Assembly (NCBI GenBank): GCA_012032345.1
Contig: JAAUQI010000044.1
Coordinates: forward strand, 1 to 39,753
Reading direction: 5' to 3'
Origin: Leptolyngbyaceae cyanobacterium RM1_1_2
GTDB lineage: Bacteria; Cyanobacteriota; Cyanobacteriia; Phormidesmidales; Phormidesmidaceae
Length of the DNA: 39,753 nucleotides
Made by a program: the position numbers and the translations under genes. The notes beneath the pieces were generated by a model. It was not told the DNA's origin. It saw only the letters and a program-made list of their open reading frames with translations, and ran no database searches. This document shows positions 16,877-27,351 of the stretch, piece by piece; within the stretch, counting starts at the first letter, position 1; every line of letters begins with the position of its first letter.

Positions 16877-16914
16877 AGACGCTTCGCTAAACATTTCCTC
16901 GTCGCGAAGCGTCT
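16877..16914. repeat. Perfect 11-bp inverted repeat after cas1
   Basis: AGACGCTTCGC (16877-16887) and GCGAAGCGTCT (16904-16914) are exact reverse complements with a 16-nt loop, 17 bp past the cas1 stop. It may be an RNA-stabilising or terminator stem. Confidence 0.65.
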
Positions 16915-16931
16915 CTTTTAATTCCTATTAG

Positions 16932-17915
16932 CTATTCTTTTTCCATCAACAACAAAGGGCAATACACCACCTCATCTCCCAACACCATCGCCGCATACGC
17001 CTCCACCTGCAGCTCAATACAGTCCCGGTGCGTCGTCTCCCCCGCCACAGGGTGCCAAATCGGAGACGCCAAATGCTGACCCCAGTGCTGCACAAAAATA
17101 TCCAGCGCCGACGGACTCAAGAAAAGCCCCTCACCCAGCCAAACAAAATCCTCCGGCCCAATCTGCTGTGTGACCAACAGATCCAACACCAGCGCATCTA
17201 CTAGCGGCATCTGCAGCTCCGTCAAAAAATCACACACCAAAGGCGGACGTACCAGCGCATCACAATGCAGATTAGCAATCTCCTCATCCAGCCCATACTC
17301 CCGCAAAACCAACTGAATCCGCTGACTCAGCAGCGCCACCCCCAGCTCCGTCAGCCGCCGCAGCGGAGCCAGCCCCCGGTTATACTGCCGCCACCCATCC
17401 GGCAGCAGCCGGTGCAGCGCCGCCCGATAAAAAGACCTGCCCGTCTCCCCATAGCTCTGCAGCACCGGCAAAGAGGGAGCCAGTGGCAAATCATCACTCA
17501 GCCGACCCAGCAACACCAATACCTGCTCCACTGCTGCCTGCGCTTCCTGGCTACGCTGTCGTAGCAGCACCCCCGCATTGTGCAGCTTTGCCCGCACCAA
17601 ACTCTCAGCCATATCCCGCACAAAGGTGATTTCATGCGATCGCTCCAGCTGAGCCTCTAGATAAGCCGCAGGTTCTGCCGATGGCTTCAGATATTCGACG
17701 CACTGCCCGTTCGGTTCAAAATAAAGTACCGGAATTTCCAAAGACAGGGCCAGATTCACCGCCTTCTGTGCCCACGGCTGCTGACCCAGCACAATCACCT
17801 GCTTCACCCGGTTTAGCGGCACCGCAAAGCAAAACCGCTGCCGCTGAAAAATCTGAAGCTGCTGAGACTGGAGCCGTAGCTCTGTCTGCGGCTGAGCCAC
17901 ATAAATCGTCGTCAT
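16932..17915 (-). CDS. cas1: CRISPR-associated endonuclease/integrase Cas1 (divergent)
   Basis: This is a protein of about 327 residues with Cas1 architecture. The N-terminal beta domain starts 'MTTIYVAQPQTELRLQSQQL' and includes 'LALSLEIPVLYFEPNG', followed by a helical catalytic domain. Counting from the longer possible start at 17933, the metal ligands are conserved: E163 in SYGETGRSFYRAAL, H223 in NLHCDALVRP and D235 in LVCDFLTEL. The ATG at 17915 follows GAGGA by about 7 nt. It is the last gene of the minus-strand CRISPR operon. Cas1 normally works in complex with Cas2, but no cas2 is seen in the window. The alignment to canonical Cas1 is weak in the middle, so the protein is divergent, but the active site looks intact. 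Confidence 0.85.
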   Translation of the reverse strand: MTTIYVAQPQTELRLQSQQLQIFQRQRFCFAVPLNRVKQVIVLGQQPWAQKAVNLALSLEIPVLYFEPNGQCVEYLKPSAEPAAYLEAQLERSHEITFVRDMAESLVRAKLHNAGVLLRQRSQEAQAAVEQVLVLLGRLSDDLPLAPSLPVLQSYGETGRSFYRAALHRLLPDGWRQYNRGLAPLRRLTELGVALLSQRIQLVLREYGLDEEIANLHCDALVRPPLVCDFLTELQMPLVDALVLDLLVTQQIGPEDFVWLGEGLFLSPSALDIFVQHWGQHLASPIWHPVAGETTHRDCIELQVEAYAAMVLGDEVVYCPLLLMEKE

Positions 17916-18074
17916 CATGCTTTCCTCAAACATAGAGCGATCGCCAGAAAAGCTTTTTACTCAAGGCCGTTATGCCTTGGCTTTCCCGGCTAGTTCTATG
18001 CTCTCAAGCCCAGATCTGTGTACGAGTTTGAGCGATCGCTCTGAGTATATGACTTTGCATATGAGTTGAGATTT

Positions 18075-18917
18075 TTAGTGAGAACGATTCGAGAGGCGAT
18101 CGCCATAGGCCACGTAAGCTGAATCGACAACACAACCCATCAGAGCAACAGGCGTATTAGCTGACGTGTAATATTTAACCTCTGTGAACTCAGTCTTCAA
18201 TCTATCAATCAACGTTATTCTTCTCTTACCTGGACGCACATACACGACTATGATCGGCATCTGACAACTTGTTTTATTGCCAATTAAGCCTGCTAAACTT
18301 AATTCAATGAGCTTCTCTAATAGCTTGAAACATTCATCCTGTTCAGGAGTATTGTCTTGAGTTTCTAAATATTTTATATTTTCATCGGTATTCGATACAT
18401 CTAAAACGAAAACATTTCCTAGCTGTCTTTTAGGCTTTTTAGCCTGATTAAAAAATTTAATGTCGAATTCTCTAGCATCAAGTAGCTTATATTCAAGCGG
18501 TTTTTCGGAAACATTTGAAGCAAGATAGTAATAAACAGTAGTATCTCTAATAATTTGCTCCGTTTTTAATAAACGCTTTATAGAATCACTCTCTTCTTTT
18601 ACGAAGGGTTCAATATGGTCAATTAACTCATTTCTAACAATTTCTCTGGTTATTTTTTTGGCGTCTTCTAAGCTACTTTTAAAGAACCAAGTAAGCAATG
18701 CTCCAATAATCCCTAAAAAGCCTAGAAAGGCACTGTTTAGCTTAAGAATAAATTCGAGCTGCTTTGCTAGAACTTCCGATTCGACTTGTCCAGCTTGACC
18801 AGAGACTGGAGAAAAGTTGACTGCGCCAACAATAACCGCAACTGATGCCAAAATAATAGCAATCAAGCTCAATCCCTTTAGCCATTCAGAGAGAGTTGAT
18901 CGGTTCTTTTCTCGCAT
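18075..18917 (-). CDS. Two-helix membrane protein in the cmr operon, unknown family
   Basis: This is a 280-residue protein I do not recognise. Two hydrophobic helices (about residues 14-34 'LSLIAIILASVAVIVGAVNF' and 62-79 'NSAFLGFLGIIGALLTWFF') are followed by a charged, coiled-coil-like stretch (about 80-120). A C-terminal alpha/beta domain (about 120-275) has predicted strands such as NVFVLDVSN and PIIVVYVRPGK and the segment SANTPVALMGCVVDSAY. The gene lies between the Cmr6/Cmr1 fusion and cas1, on the same strand with short gaps, and much of it is far more AT-rich than its neighbours. The position suggests an ancillary effector or membrane anchor of the type III system, but function is inference only. 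Confidence 0.75.
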   Translation of the reverse strand: MREKNRSTLSEWLKGLSLIAIILASVAVIVGAVNFSPVSGQAGQVESEVLAKQLEFILKLNSAFLGFLGIIGALLTWFFKSSLEDAKKITREIVRNELIDHIEPFVKEESDSIKRLLKTEQIIRDTTVYYYLASNVSEKPLEYKLLDAREFDIKFFNQAKKPKRQLGNVFVLDVSNTDENIKYLETQDNTPEQDECFKLLEKLIELSLAGLIGNKTSCQMPIIVVYVRPGKRRITLIDRLKTEFTEVKYYTSANTPVALMGCVVDSAYVAYGDRLSNRSH

Positions 18918-18975
18918 GGGGCGTAGATCCTGTTAACTAAACTGGTGTTGATCTGATTTTTGCAGGCGATCGCAA

Positions 18976-20838
18976 TCATTCATGCGAACTCTTCCCAAAA
19001 AGATGAATAGAGCCTTCTATTGATCTCAAGTCTTGAAGAAACTGATACCGATCGCGCTGGAATCCTTGCTCTCCTTGTCCGCCTAAAAATAAACACACCA
19101 TCTCCTGGCAGTCGGCTTCAACCGTTGGATGAGGCATATTCACTCGCCGAATACTCACCCATGAACACGAAGCTGGCCCCCGTCCGGCATCACCGCCTAC
19201 ATCAGGATTGCGCTTATAGCGATCTTGATAAATTAGCCAAACGCCATCGCCTCGGGTATTTTCGGCTGATTGAAAAGTGACCTGATTATTGTCCAAACTC
19301 CAATCTAAGCCTTCCTCGTCAACTGGATTGGTCAATGGACCAGGTAGCGCATAGACCGCACACCTGTGGGGAGAGAAAATCTCGGCGTCTAAGGTTCGAT
19401 TGGGATTCCCCTCAAAGCGCAGACCTTGATTCCTGAAATAGGCTTGAGCGTGGGTTCGCCAGGTTTCATATAGCTGGCTCCAGTCCGTATCTAAGGGTAA
19501 TGTCAGATCATCACTATTTTCGGCAGAGCTAGAACCGCGTGCTTTCAAAGTCAAGCAGCAACCTCGTGCAGCCGGATGATTGTTGTTCATGTAGAAAATA
19601 TGGAGCGGCCTGCGCCAACCGTGCCCAACACCACCGAGGGTGACGGCCACTCGCATGATAGGCAAAATGATTGCCGTCAAGACCTCTGATGGCGCACTCA
19701 CCTCAAGCTGTCCTTTCCAACCATAGAAATAAGGAGATTTGTCAGAGTGATCGTCAGAGTGATCGCCCCAAACTCTGCCTCGATACATCCTAATGCGAAC
19801 ACAGCCTTTATGGGCTTGAGGTTCTATCGTGCCAAACAAATGAGCTAAGGCTAGTTCTGCCTGCTCTTTAGGCAAAACACCCAGTAAAAAACGCAGTGTC
19901 CATGAACGCAACCAACCGCGCCAGTGAGAAGGCCGAAGTTCAGGATTGTTGCGATTGTCCTTGTCTACGCCGTAACAGCCTTGACTGTACAAATCAAAGA
20001 CAAACCGTTGACGGACATAGCCTGGATCTGGCCTCGGTAGCACTGGTTTGGTTTGTGGGGATCGAGGAGCATTCATAGCTCCATAGCCAGAAGCCGTTCG
20101 ACTGCCAACACCATAAAGGCTTAAAGCCTGATTGACCCAGTCCCAGACTGTATCAAGATCATTTTCTATTTGCTCAACGGAGCAGGTTGAGTCTGAAATT
20201 GCCCGAATAGCCACCACACACTTCAGCTGTTGGCTACCATCACCCAACGTATAAATTGCTTGAGGATTACAGGCTTGAGGAGTGCTGCCTTGGGGCAGAT
20301 GATACACCTGAAAGTCTTGCTGAGGATTGACAATATCTAGCGAGAGAGGCTGTGGTTCCTTCGGCCAGGCATCTAGAAATATAATCTTTCCAGGAGTAAT
20401 ACTGTCGCGATCGCGGTCTTGCTGACCGAATAGGCGAATAGCGTCAGCCTGCAAATCGCTACGCTGCAGTGCCCAAGATTTAGCAATGCCGCGAATAGCC
20501 GAACCGGGAATGTAGCCATTGAGCTTTAAGTGTCTATTACGATTGGCTAAATCGCTGAGGTTGCCAAAGTATTCTGGCGTGGCTTCCGTCTTTTCATTTT
20601 CCGGTGGCTGTCGGTCGTACTGAAACCTGTCAGCATTTCTTTGCGATCGCCAGTCAAAGCGACCACAAGGTTCAGCCGCTGAAACAATCGTTTCTAAGTT
20701 TGGGAACGGCGTTGATCCCACTTTTGCCCGCCATACTAGCGTAAACGTTCCTCGCCTAAACAGATGGGGCGATCGCGTTTTGTGCTGTTTTGCCAGTAGG
20801 TCAACCAGCAGTGTTGCTGTCTTCGGAGCGTTGTTCAT
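18976..20838 (-). CDS. Cmr6-Cmr1 fusion RAMP protein (type III-B)
   Basis: This is a 620-residue protein made of two RAMP modules. The N-terminal half (about 1-265) is Cmr6-like: 'YIPGSAIRGIAKSWAL', 'GKIIFLDAWP', 'LDIVNPQQDFQVYH' and the glycine-rich 'YGVGSRTASGYG'. The C-terminal half (about 275-620) is Cmr1-like: 'FVFDLYSQGCYGVDK', 'PELRPSHWRGWLRSW', 'LAHLFGTIEPQ' and 'GGVGHGWRRPLH'. In Cmr complexes Cmr6 and Cmr1 cap the backbone and bind target RNA at the 3' end. Fusion fixes their 1:1 pairing. The gene overlaps cmr5 by 38 bp, so translation is probably coupled. The Cmr1 assignment of the second half is slightly less certain. Confidence 0.85.
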   Translation of the reverse strand: MNNAPKTATLLVDLLAKQHKTRSPHLFRRGTFTLVWRAKVGSTPFPNLETIVSAAEPCGRFDWRSQRNADRFQYDRQPPENEKTEATPEYFGNLSDLANRNRHLKLNGYIPGSAIRGIAKSWALQRSDLQADAIRLFGQQDRDRDSITPGKIIFLDAWPKEPQPLSLDIVNPQQDFQVYHLPQGSTPQACNPQAIYTLGDGSQQLKCVVAIRAISDSTCSVEQIENDLDTVWDWVNQALSLYGVGSRTASGYGAMNAPRSPQTKPVLPRPDPGYVRQRFVFDLYSQGCYGVDKDNRNNPELRPSHWRGWLRSWTLRFLLGVLPKEQAELALAHLFGTIEPQAHKGCVRIRMYRGRVWGDHSDDHSDKSPYFYGWKGQLEVSAPSEVLTAIILPIMRVAVTLGGVGHGWRRPLHIFYMNNNHPAARGCCLTLKARGSSSAENSDDLTLPLDTDWSQLYETWRTHAQAYFRNQGLRFEGNPNRTLDAEIFSPHRCAVYALPGPLTNPVDEEGLDWSLDNNQVTFQSAENTRGDGVWLIYQDRYKRNPDVGGDAGRGPASCSWVSIRRVNMPHPTVEADCQEMVCLFLGGQGEQGFQRDRYQFLQDLRSIEGSIHLFGKSSHE

Positions 20839-21403
20839 CAGGTTCCTCTATTTGACAGGCGCGTGCCCAAAAATTCCAGTGATTCGATAGCTTCAGAGCC
20901 TGACGCCACTTCACCATGTAGCCTTTTTGATTTTGAGTGGATAAGGTGTAAGTCGCGTTCATCAACGTTTGCCGCGCTTGCTTTTCATCTGAGGGCAGTT
21001 TCTGGTCACCACAGATTAGTCGCCACAGCAAAGGTAGCCACATCGGGCGAATCCGATCTCGAATTTTGCCCTCTCTGGCATGTCTGACATAGCCCACGGC
21101 TGAGAGCAGTCCAAAGACTCTGAGATGTTGAGCCAGCTGCACCACCGCTGTCACATCCTCCTTCTGTAGAGCGCTCACTTCCTTAGTTTGCAAACACTCC
21201 TGAATATGGCGATACGCCTCTAGGCTCATCTGCTCAGGTTGCAAAGGTGGAGTGGGGGACTTGACTCCCGATGGGGATAAACTCTGCTGAGAGGTGTTGT
21301 TCTCAGCGGTGCCATTGGAAGAGGCAGCGGGTGAAGGCTTGATTGATGTTTCTTGGCTCCGCTTAGAACGGCCTTTTTGATTCTGATACTTGTTTTTGCT
21401 CAT
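20801..21403 (-). CDS. cmr5: Cmr5 small subunit, with long N-terminal extension
   Basis: This is a 200-residue protein whose last 140 residues are all-helical and match the Cmr5/Cas11 small subunit pattern: 'LEAYRHIQECLQTKEVSALQ', 'YVRHAREGKIRDRIRPMW', 'LMNATYTLSTQNQKGYMVKWRQALKLSNHWNFWA'. Cmr5 subunits line the inner face of the complex and stabilise the target RNA. The first 60 residues are a Ser/Pro/Gln/Lys-rich tail, longer than in typical Cmr5 (about 120-150 residues). It starts 1 bp after the cmr4 stop and overlaps the fusion gene. Confidence 0.85.
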   Translation of the reverse strand: MSKNKYQNQKGRSKRSQETSIKPSPAASSNGTAENNTSQQSLSPSGVKSPTPPLQPEQMSLEAYRHIQECLQTKEVSALQKEDVTAVVQLAQHLRVFGLLSAVGYVRHAREGKIRDRIRPMWLPLLWRLICGDQKLPSDEKQARQTLMNATYTLSTQNQKGYMVKWRQALKLSNHWNFWARACQIEEPDEQRSEDSNTAG

Positions 21404-21404
21404 C

Positions 21405-22360
21405 TCAAACTTCAGCTCCAGTCAGGGTTGGCATCTTTGCATCAGAGGAGTCAGACTCTACTATCTCAATAGGGTCTTTGAGATTTTCAGGCGGCTGGTC
21501 GTTCGCAACCCAGCCTTGTACCCAACCACGCCCTACATTGGCTTGTCCCCCGACCTGGAAAAGCGCCTCCACAACAGACATTAAAGCTTCGTGATCGCTT
21601 TCGAGAACAGGCTTATCTTTGCGATAGCCCCAGGCAAAGTACAAAATGGTATCTCTAGGAATGCAAATGTCTGTCCAAAAGACCTCTGCTGAACCCGCCT
21701 GAGTTTTGCCGTTAGCGTTGCCCTCAGCCGTGATTTTGTTGCGGATCTGCGTCCAGAGCGCGTGCTCCATCAGCACATCAAAGTCATCATCTGACAAAAT
21801 AATCCGGCAGTCATTCCAGGTGGATTTCACCTCGCCGTCTAAAGACGTGGCCCACTTGGGCAGCGCCGTTGCTGCTTTTAGTTCATCTGACATAGGATTG
21901 ACGGTAACTTGAGAATCAGCCACCCAGTAGGTGCCTATGCGCGTACCGACAGGAGTATCTGGTAACTTCGGTAAGCTTTGTCCCTGCCCCGAGAGCAGCG
22001 CGTGATCGCGAATTAGGGTATGACAGCTCACCCAGGTAAACACATCGCCTTTACCTTCAAGCTCCATCGTCCGCATCGGTACCCAAAGCAACCGCGCATC
22101 TCCAAACCAAGCTTGGTGAACGCCCATCTTACCCGTGCTAGTATCCAGTTCGTCGCCAAACAGACGATTGGCAATAGCTTGTGCCTTGGGTAGGCCGCAA
22201 TACTCTACTTCGTCTCGCAAACATCCTCGCAGCGAGGAACCTGGAATGTAGGGAAAGTTGGTATGAGTTTCTCGGACAATATCTAAAATATTACCCAAAT
22301 CACCTTCACCTCCCGGATGGAGCGGTGCCAGCGCATACAGGTACCCCAAGCGAAATCTAC

Positions 22361-22364
<4 letters not shown>
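21405..22364 (-). CDS. cmr4: Cmr4 RAMP, backbone subunit and target-RNA endonuclease
   Basis: This is a 319-residue Cmr4 (Cas7 family), the repeated backbone subunit that cuts target RNA at 6-nt steps. The N-terminus 'MSRFRLGYLYALAPLHPGG' with H16, the segment GDLGNILDIVRE with D28 as the likely catalytic Asp (equivalent to D26 in Pyrococcus Cmr4) and 'YIPGSSLRGCLRDEVE' are all typical. The C-terminal 'VGGQANVGRGWVQGW' is the glycine-rich RAMP loop. It overlaps the cmr3 stop in an ATGA. It is intact and of normal length, so the RNA-cleaving activity is probably functional. Confidence 0.92.
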
Positions 22365-23550
<1,186 letters not shown>

Positions 23551-26500
23551 TTACCTTCTTGCTGCCGCTAAGTCTGGGGCACTACTAGGCGCGTCCTCGG
23601 CGGGGTGTTGCCATTGCTGACGCTGCACCATTTTGTCTACCCAAAAAGCAGTGAACCGCAGGAGATAGCCGATATCTTCTGAAGTCGCCCCCGGTTGCTC
23701 AGGGTTGGCAGCAGCGGTAGAGTGTGCCCACTGTGCCCAGGCTGCTAGCCATTCTCGCAACGGCGCTTCGACGGCTGGTAGATCACGCTCGCTATCTCGC
23801 CGGTTCATGATCACCTGGGCGGCGAGGGGAAACAAGTCAGGATAGTTAATGTCGGCCCGTTTGGGCAGTTCTTCGGCTAAACGGTAGAGCAGCGGACTAA
23901 GCTTTTCATCATAGTGCTGGCTCACAGCGGCCCACTGGTCTAGCAAATGGCCTTTCATTAGGGCTTCGAGCACATTGCCGCCGCTGTAGATCACCCGGAA
24001 GCAAAGACCGTCCTTACCCACCATTTCTTTCGCGCGATCGCTCTTAGCTTCCCATAGGTTTTCTAAGACGGTCGGCAGCGGCACGGACTTGTGGGCAATC
24101 ACCACGCCCATGCTCATAGTGGCGGTGCGGCCCATTGTAAAGAGCGGACGGTTGGGAATGTCTTCTAAGCTTGTTTGAGGCCGCCAGTAGCCATCGCCGT
24201 GGTCAAACTCAGCTTGGGGATCGGCAGCTCCGCTCCAGGCGGCCCGCAGCGATCGCAGATAGTCTGGCAAATCTTCAATCGGCAGCACGGCCATGACATC
24301 ATCGCCGCCGCTGTAGATGACTTTGCCGCAGCAGCGTTTTTCGGTGAGGTAGGGGACTAGGCGATTGGAAAAATCTAGCAGGGCGCGGTTGAGGCCAATG
24401 TGGGTAGCTGGCCCCATGCGCTTTTGCGTAGCGTAAAGCTCGGCTAGGCCAAGAGTTTCAGGGATTAGGTCTTGATTGATGTAGGCCCGGTATTTTTCCA
24501 GCTTGCTCCCGGAGATATACTGACCCATGCCGTCACCGTCAGCTAAAACGATCGCCCACCAGTCCGAAGGGCTACCCTCTTTGAATCCCGCTAGCTTGTG
24601 AGCTTTCTCAACAGCACATCGTAGCTTGGCGACCTCGCTATTTTCCTGATTATTGCTGGATGAATTCTTATCTAGGTTCATGTCTTCAGTTAACCACTTA
24701 GCCGAAAACATGACCCCGTTGAAATCTTGTCCTGGAGTTTTATGAGGATTAACTTGCTGATCAGTCTTAGGAACCTGGAAGGAACGTCCACGCGTTCGAC
24801 AAGCAAAGCGACTACGCTGCTGATTACCAAAATCTTGTTTGATTTCTCTAGCTAGAATGTTCCAGTATTGCCGGGGTTTAGACAGGACACGATTGGCTGG
24901 ATCACTCTGAGCTAGCTGTTTAGCCTCAGCGATCGCATCATGCACAAATCGCGCAGACGCAATCGAACTCAGGTTAGGGAAAAGAATTAACCGCTCGTAG
25001 TCTTCGTCAGAAAGATGGGTCTGAATATTGAGCTGTTCAGCATCGTTATCTGACAAATCAATATCAGTAGTGGTAAAGATGGGAATTCCTAAAGACGACG
25101 CCACGCCCCCAAACTGCCACGCCATCCGCTTAGTCAGCTCCAAGGCATTCAACCGCTCGGAACCGCTGAAGAGACCGGGATAGGCTTTCGACATCAGTAG
25201 CCAAAACAGCCGCATGGAGCCTTCGGGCAGACCGCCCCCTTCGCGGAAATCTTGGTCTACGCCGCGACGAGTGACGACTCGGTAGTTCAGGTTAGGGTGG
25301 ACGGCGCTGTACTGACCGGAGATAGTCGATCGCTCACCCGGTGCAACGGGAATGTTCCAGGTGCGGGTGTTTTTGACGGTTTGGATGGCGATGCGCAGAC
25401 GCTGCTGAAAGCTGCCCCACCAGCTGCCCACATTGAGGGTGTCAAAGGCGTGTTCTTCGGCAGCGCTGGGGATCTCAACCCAGGCTTGCGACAGGTTATG
25501 TTGGGCTTGTTTCCAAGCGTCGTCAAACTGGCCGTTAGCTTTTGACACAGAGAGCGGCTGGTGTGGATCGCCTATGGGAACAGCGGCCCAGTAAGGTTCC
25601 CAGGCATTTTTGAGCTGCACGTCCCAGAGCTGACACCATTCCCAGTTAGGATACGTGGGCTGGTTGTACTGGTTGTGCTGCGATCGCCATTTGCTCAGGT
25701 CACTTTGATAGGGTTCGCTGGATTCATCTCTAGGCAAGCCTGCCTTAATTTCAGCCCAAAGTTCATCCCACTGGTTATCTAGAATCTTGGTAGCTTCCTG
25801 GCTGACTTGGCCGCGAATGTGATCGCGCACTTTCTCACCGATCGCTAGCCACTCATCGCGCAATATATCTGCTAGCTCATCGCCCAGCTCTTTAGCAGCC
25901 CCCAGTCTTGGAACCAGAGCAGTAATGACGTTAGGAAAACCTGCCGTGCTGAGGCTAGTAGATGAACCATCCTCAAAACGCTCTACTGGAGTTTTCTGGT
26001 CGCCAATTTGTGTAAACGTTACTTCTAAAAGAGAACCGAAGTCTGTCTCTTGATGATGCTTGAGCGCAAAGGCGGCAATGATATCTTGGCCCCACAGCGA
26101 CGGCACGATGATGCTGTCGGGGCCGTACTTTTGGGCAATATGCCAGCAGAGGCGAGCGCTGAGATAGTGCAGCAGATAAGAGCCTGCCCAAAAATCCAGA
26201 AATTTGCGCGAGGCTTTAATAAAGTCCTGAATGGGGGAAAAGGTAAAGATAAGCAGATAGGGATGGGTGGGAGCGTCTCCAGTTTGCCAGCCTGTAGGGA
26301 ACCTTGCGCCTGTCATGGCTGAAACGGTGGCTTGATAGCTATGGATGGGACAGTCAGGGAGAACTAAGTGAGCTGGATAGAGCAACCCGTCTGAGAGAAT
26401 TTCGCTTTGCGGGTTAAGCCAAAGTTCTGGATAGAAGCGCCAAAACCAGGCAAAGACTTTTTGAGCGTCTGATTCACGGCGGAGGAGGGTCAGAATATCA

Positions 26501-26808
26501 GCGGGAAGGGTGGGAAACTCTGGTTTGGGGGAAACGTTGCCACAGTCGCCGCTGATGGGGTGACGAATAGAGACTTGCTCGACTTGAGACCTAGCTGCAT
26601 GAAGGTTGACGCGATCGCTGGAGGCTGCAATATCTTCGGCTTGTTGGCCCAACTCAGGCCGCCACCAATCATTGAGCTGTGGTAGATGAGATTTGAGGCA
26701 GCTGAGATTTAACTGTTCGACGGCGGCGTGACTAAGTTTGGCAGAGCGGAGAAAGGCGTACAGTTTGCGGGCATAGTAGGGGGCTGTATGATTTGCTGCA
26801 TCTGTCAC
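23551..26808 (-). CDS. cmr2: Cas10/Cmr2, type III-B signature subunit (GGDD cyclase, no HD motif)
   Basis: This is a 1085-residue Cas10 of Cmr2 type, the large subunit that makes cyclic oligoadenylate when target RNA is bound. The first palm domain contains 'WAIVLADGDGMGQYISGSKL' and the second contains VIYSGGDDVMAVLP, with GGDD at residues 834-837 (24298-24309), so the cyclase site is intact. The N-terminal 100 residues keep the 'KLYAFLR' start and 'RHPISG' but show no His-Asp pair, so the HD DNase is absent or truncated. It is the first gene of the minus-strand operon and ends 3 bp before cmr3. Cyclic oligoadenylate output would need a receptor, but no recognised CARF protein is nearby. Confidence 0.93.
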   Translation of the reverse strand: MTDAANHTAPYYARKLYAFLRSAKLSHAAVEQLNLSCLKSHLPQLNDWWRPELGQQAEDIAASSDRVNLHAARSQVEQVSIRHPISGDCGNVSPKPEFPTLPADILTLLRRESDAQKVFAWFWRFYPELWLNPQSEILSDGLLYPAHLVLPDCPIHSYQATVSAMTGARFPTGWQTGDAPTHPYLLIFTFSPIQDFIKASRKFLDFWAGSYLLHYLSARLCWHIAQKYGPDSIIVPSLWGQDIIAAFALKHHQETDFGSLLEVTFTQIGDQKTPVERFEDGSSTSLSTAGFPNVITALVPRLGAAKELGDELADILRDEWLAIGEKVRDHIRGQVSQEATKILDNQWDELWAEIKAGLPRDESSEPYQSDLSKWRSQHNQYNQPTYPNWEWCQLWDVQLKNAWEPYWAAVPIGDPHQPLSVSKANGQFDDAWKQAQHNLSQAWVEIPSAAEEHAFDTLNVGSWWGSFQQRLRIAIQTVKNTRTWNIPVAPGERSTISGQYSAVHPNLNYRVVTRRGVDQDFREGGGLPEGSMRLFWLLMSKAYPGLFSGSERLNALELTKRMAWQFGGVASSLGIPIFTTTDIDLSDNDAEQLNIQTHLSDEDYERLILFPNLSSIASARFVHDAIAEAKQLAQSDPANRVLSKPRQYWNILAREIKQDFGNQQRSRFACRTRGRSFQVPKTDQQVNPHKTPGQDFNGVMFSAKWLTEDMNLDKNSSSNNQENSEVAKLRCAVEKAHKLAGFKEGSPSDWWAIVLADGDGMGQYISGSKLEKYRAYINQDLIPETLGLAELYATQKRMGPATHIGLNRALLDFSNRLVPYLTEKRCCGKVIYSGGDDVMAVLPIEDLPDYLRSLRAAWSGAADPQAEFDHGDGYWRPQTSLEDIPNRPLFTMGRTATMSMGVVIAHKSVPLPTVLENLWEAKSDRAKEMVGKDGLCFRVIYSGGNVLEALMKGHLLDQWAAVSQHYDEKLSPLLYRLAEELPKRADINYPDLFPLAAQVIMNRRDSERDLPAVEAPLREWLAAWAQWAHSTAAANPEQPGATSEDIGYLLRFTAFWVDKMVQRQQWQHPAEDAPSSAPDLAAARR

Positions 26809-27241
26809 AAGATCGCCTCAAAAGATAGACTGCGGGGGCTGGGCTGGGCCTAAAGAGAGCGATCGCTCAGTAGATCGCAGGTAAAATTTGTTCTAGCCTA
26901 AGCAGCTTTTCTCTAGCTGTGAGTAATCTTCAGTATGTCTTCAGTTAATTCCGGGGGTAGAACTGAAGAAATTTACTGATTTGGTCTACGGATAGAGCAT
27001 TTTTGTGGCGGTAGGGCGATCGCAATTTTTGAAAGCCTGACTGCTAAAAGTTTTCAGGCATTCAGCAGATGCATCAGATGCATCCTCAAAGGTAACGGGT
27101 ATGACTTCCCGCTCTGATTGACTGACAAAAGTTTTGCTGGGTTGCGCCCAAGCTTCACCTAGCCTACAGCAGCATCACAGGTTCAAGAGTTTTGTCAATC
27201 ATCTAGCTCCCCACTAGAGGATAAATTTCCGCCGCAGACTG

Positions 27242-27351
27242 CTAGTGCAGCGTCAGCACTTAATTTTAGGATGATGCATAGTTCGTAGTTAGCGCTTCAG
27301 CGTTAAAGCACCGACTACCAACCCTAATTTCTAGCCGTGACAATGCACTAG
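27242..27351. mobile_element. MITE-like element with 14-bp terminal inverted repeats
   Basis: A 110-bp noncoding unit begins CTAGTGCAGCGTCA (27242-27255) and ends TGACAATGCACTAG (27338-27351). The ends are inverted repeats matching at 12 of 14 positions. It has no ORF, as for a miniature inverted-repeat element. It ends exactly at the restored ppk2 stop codon. The rest of 26809-27241 holds no gene that I can see. Confidence 0.5.

Noticed and set aside
18075-18917. Calling the operon membrane protein a CARF/Csx protein
   Set aside because: No CARF motif can be recognised by eye; left as unknown.
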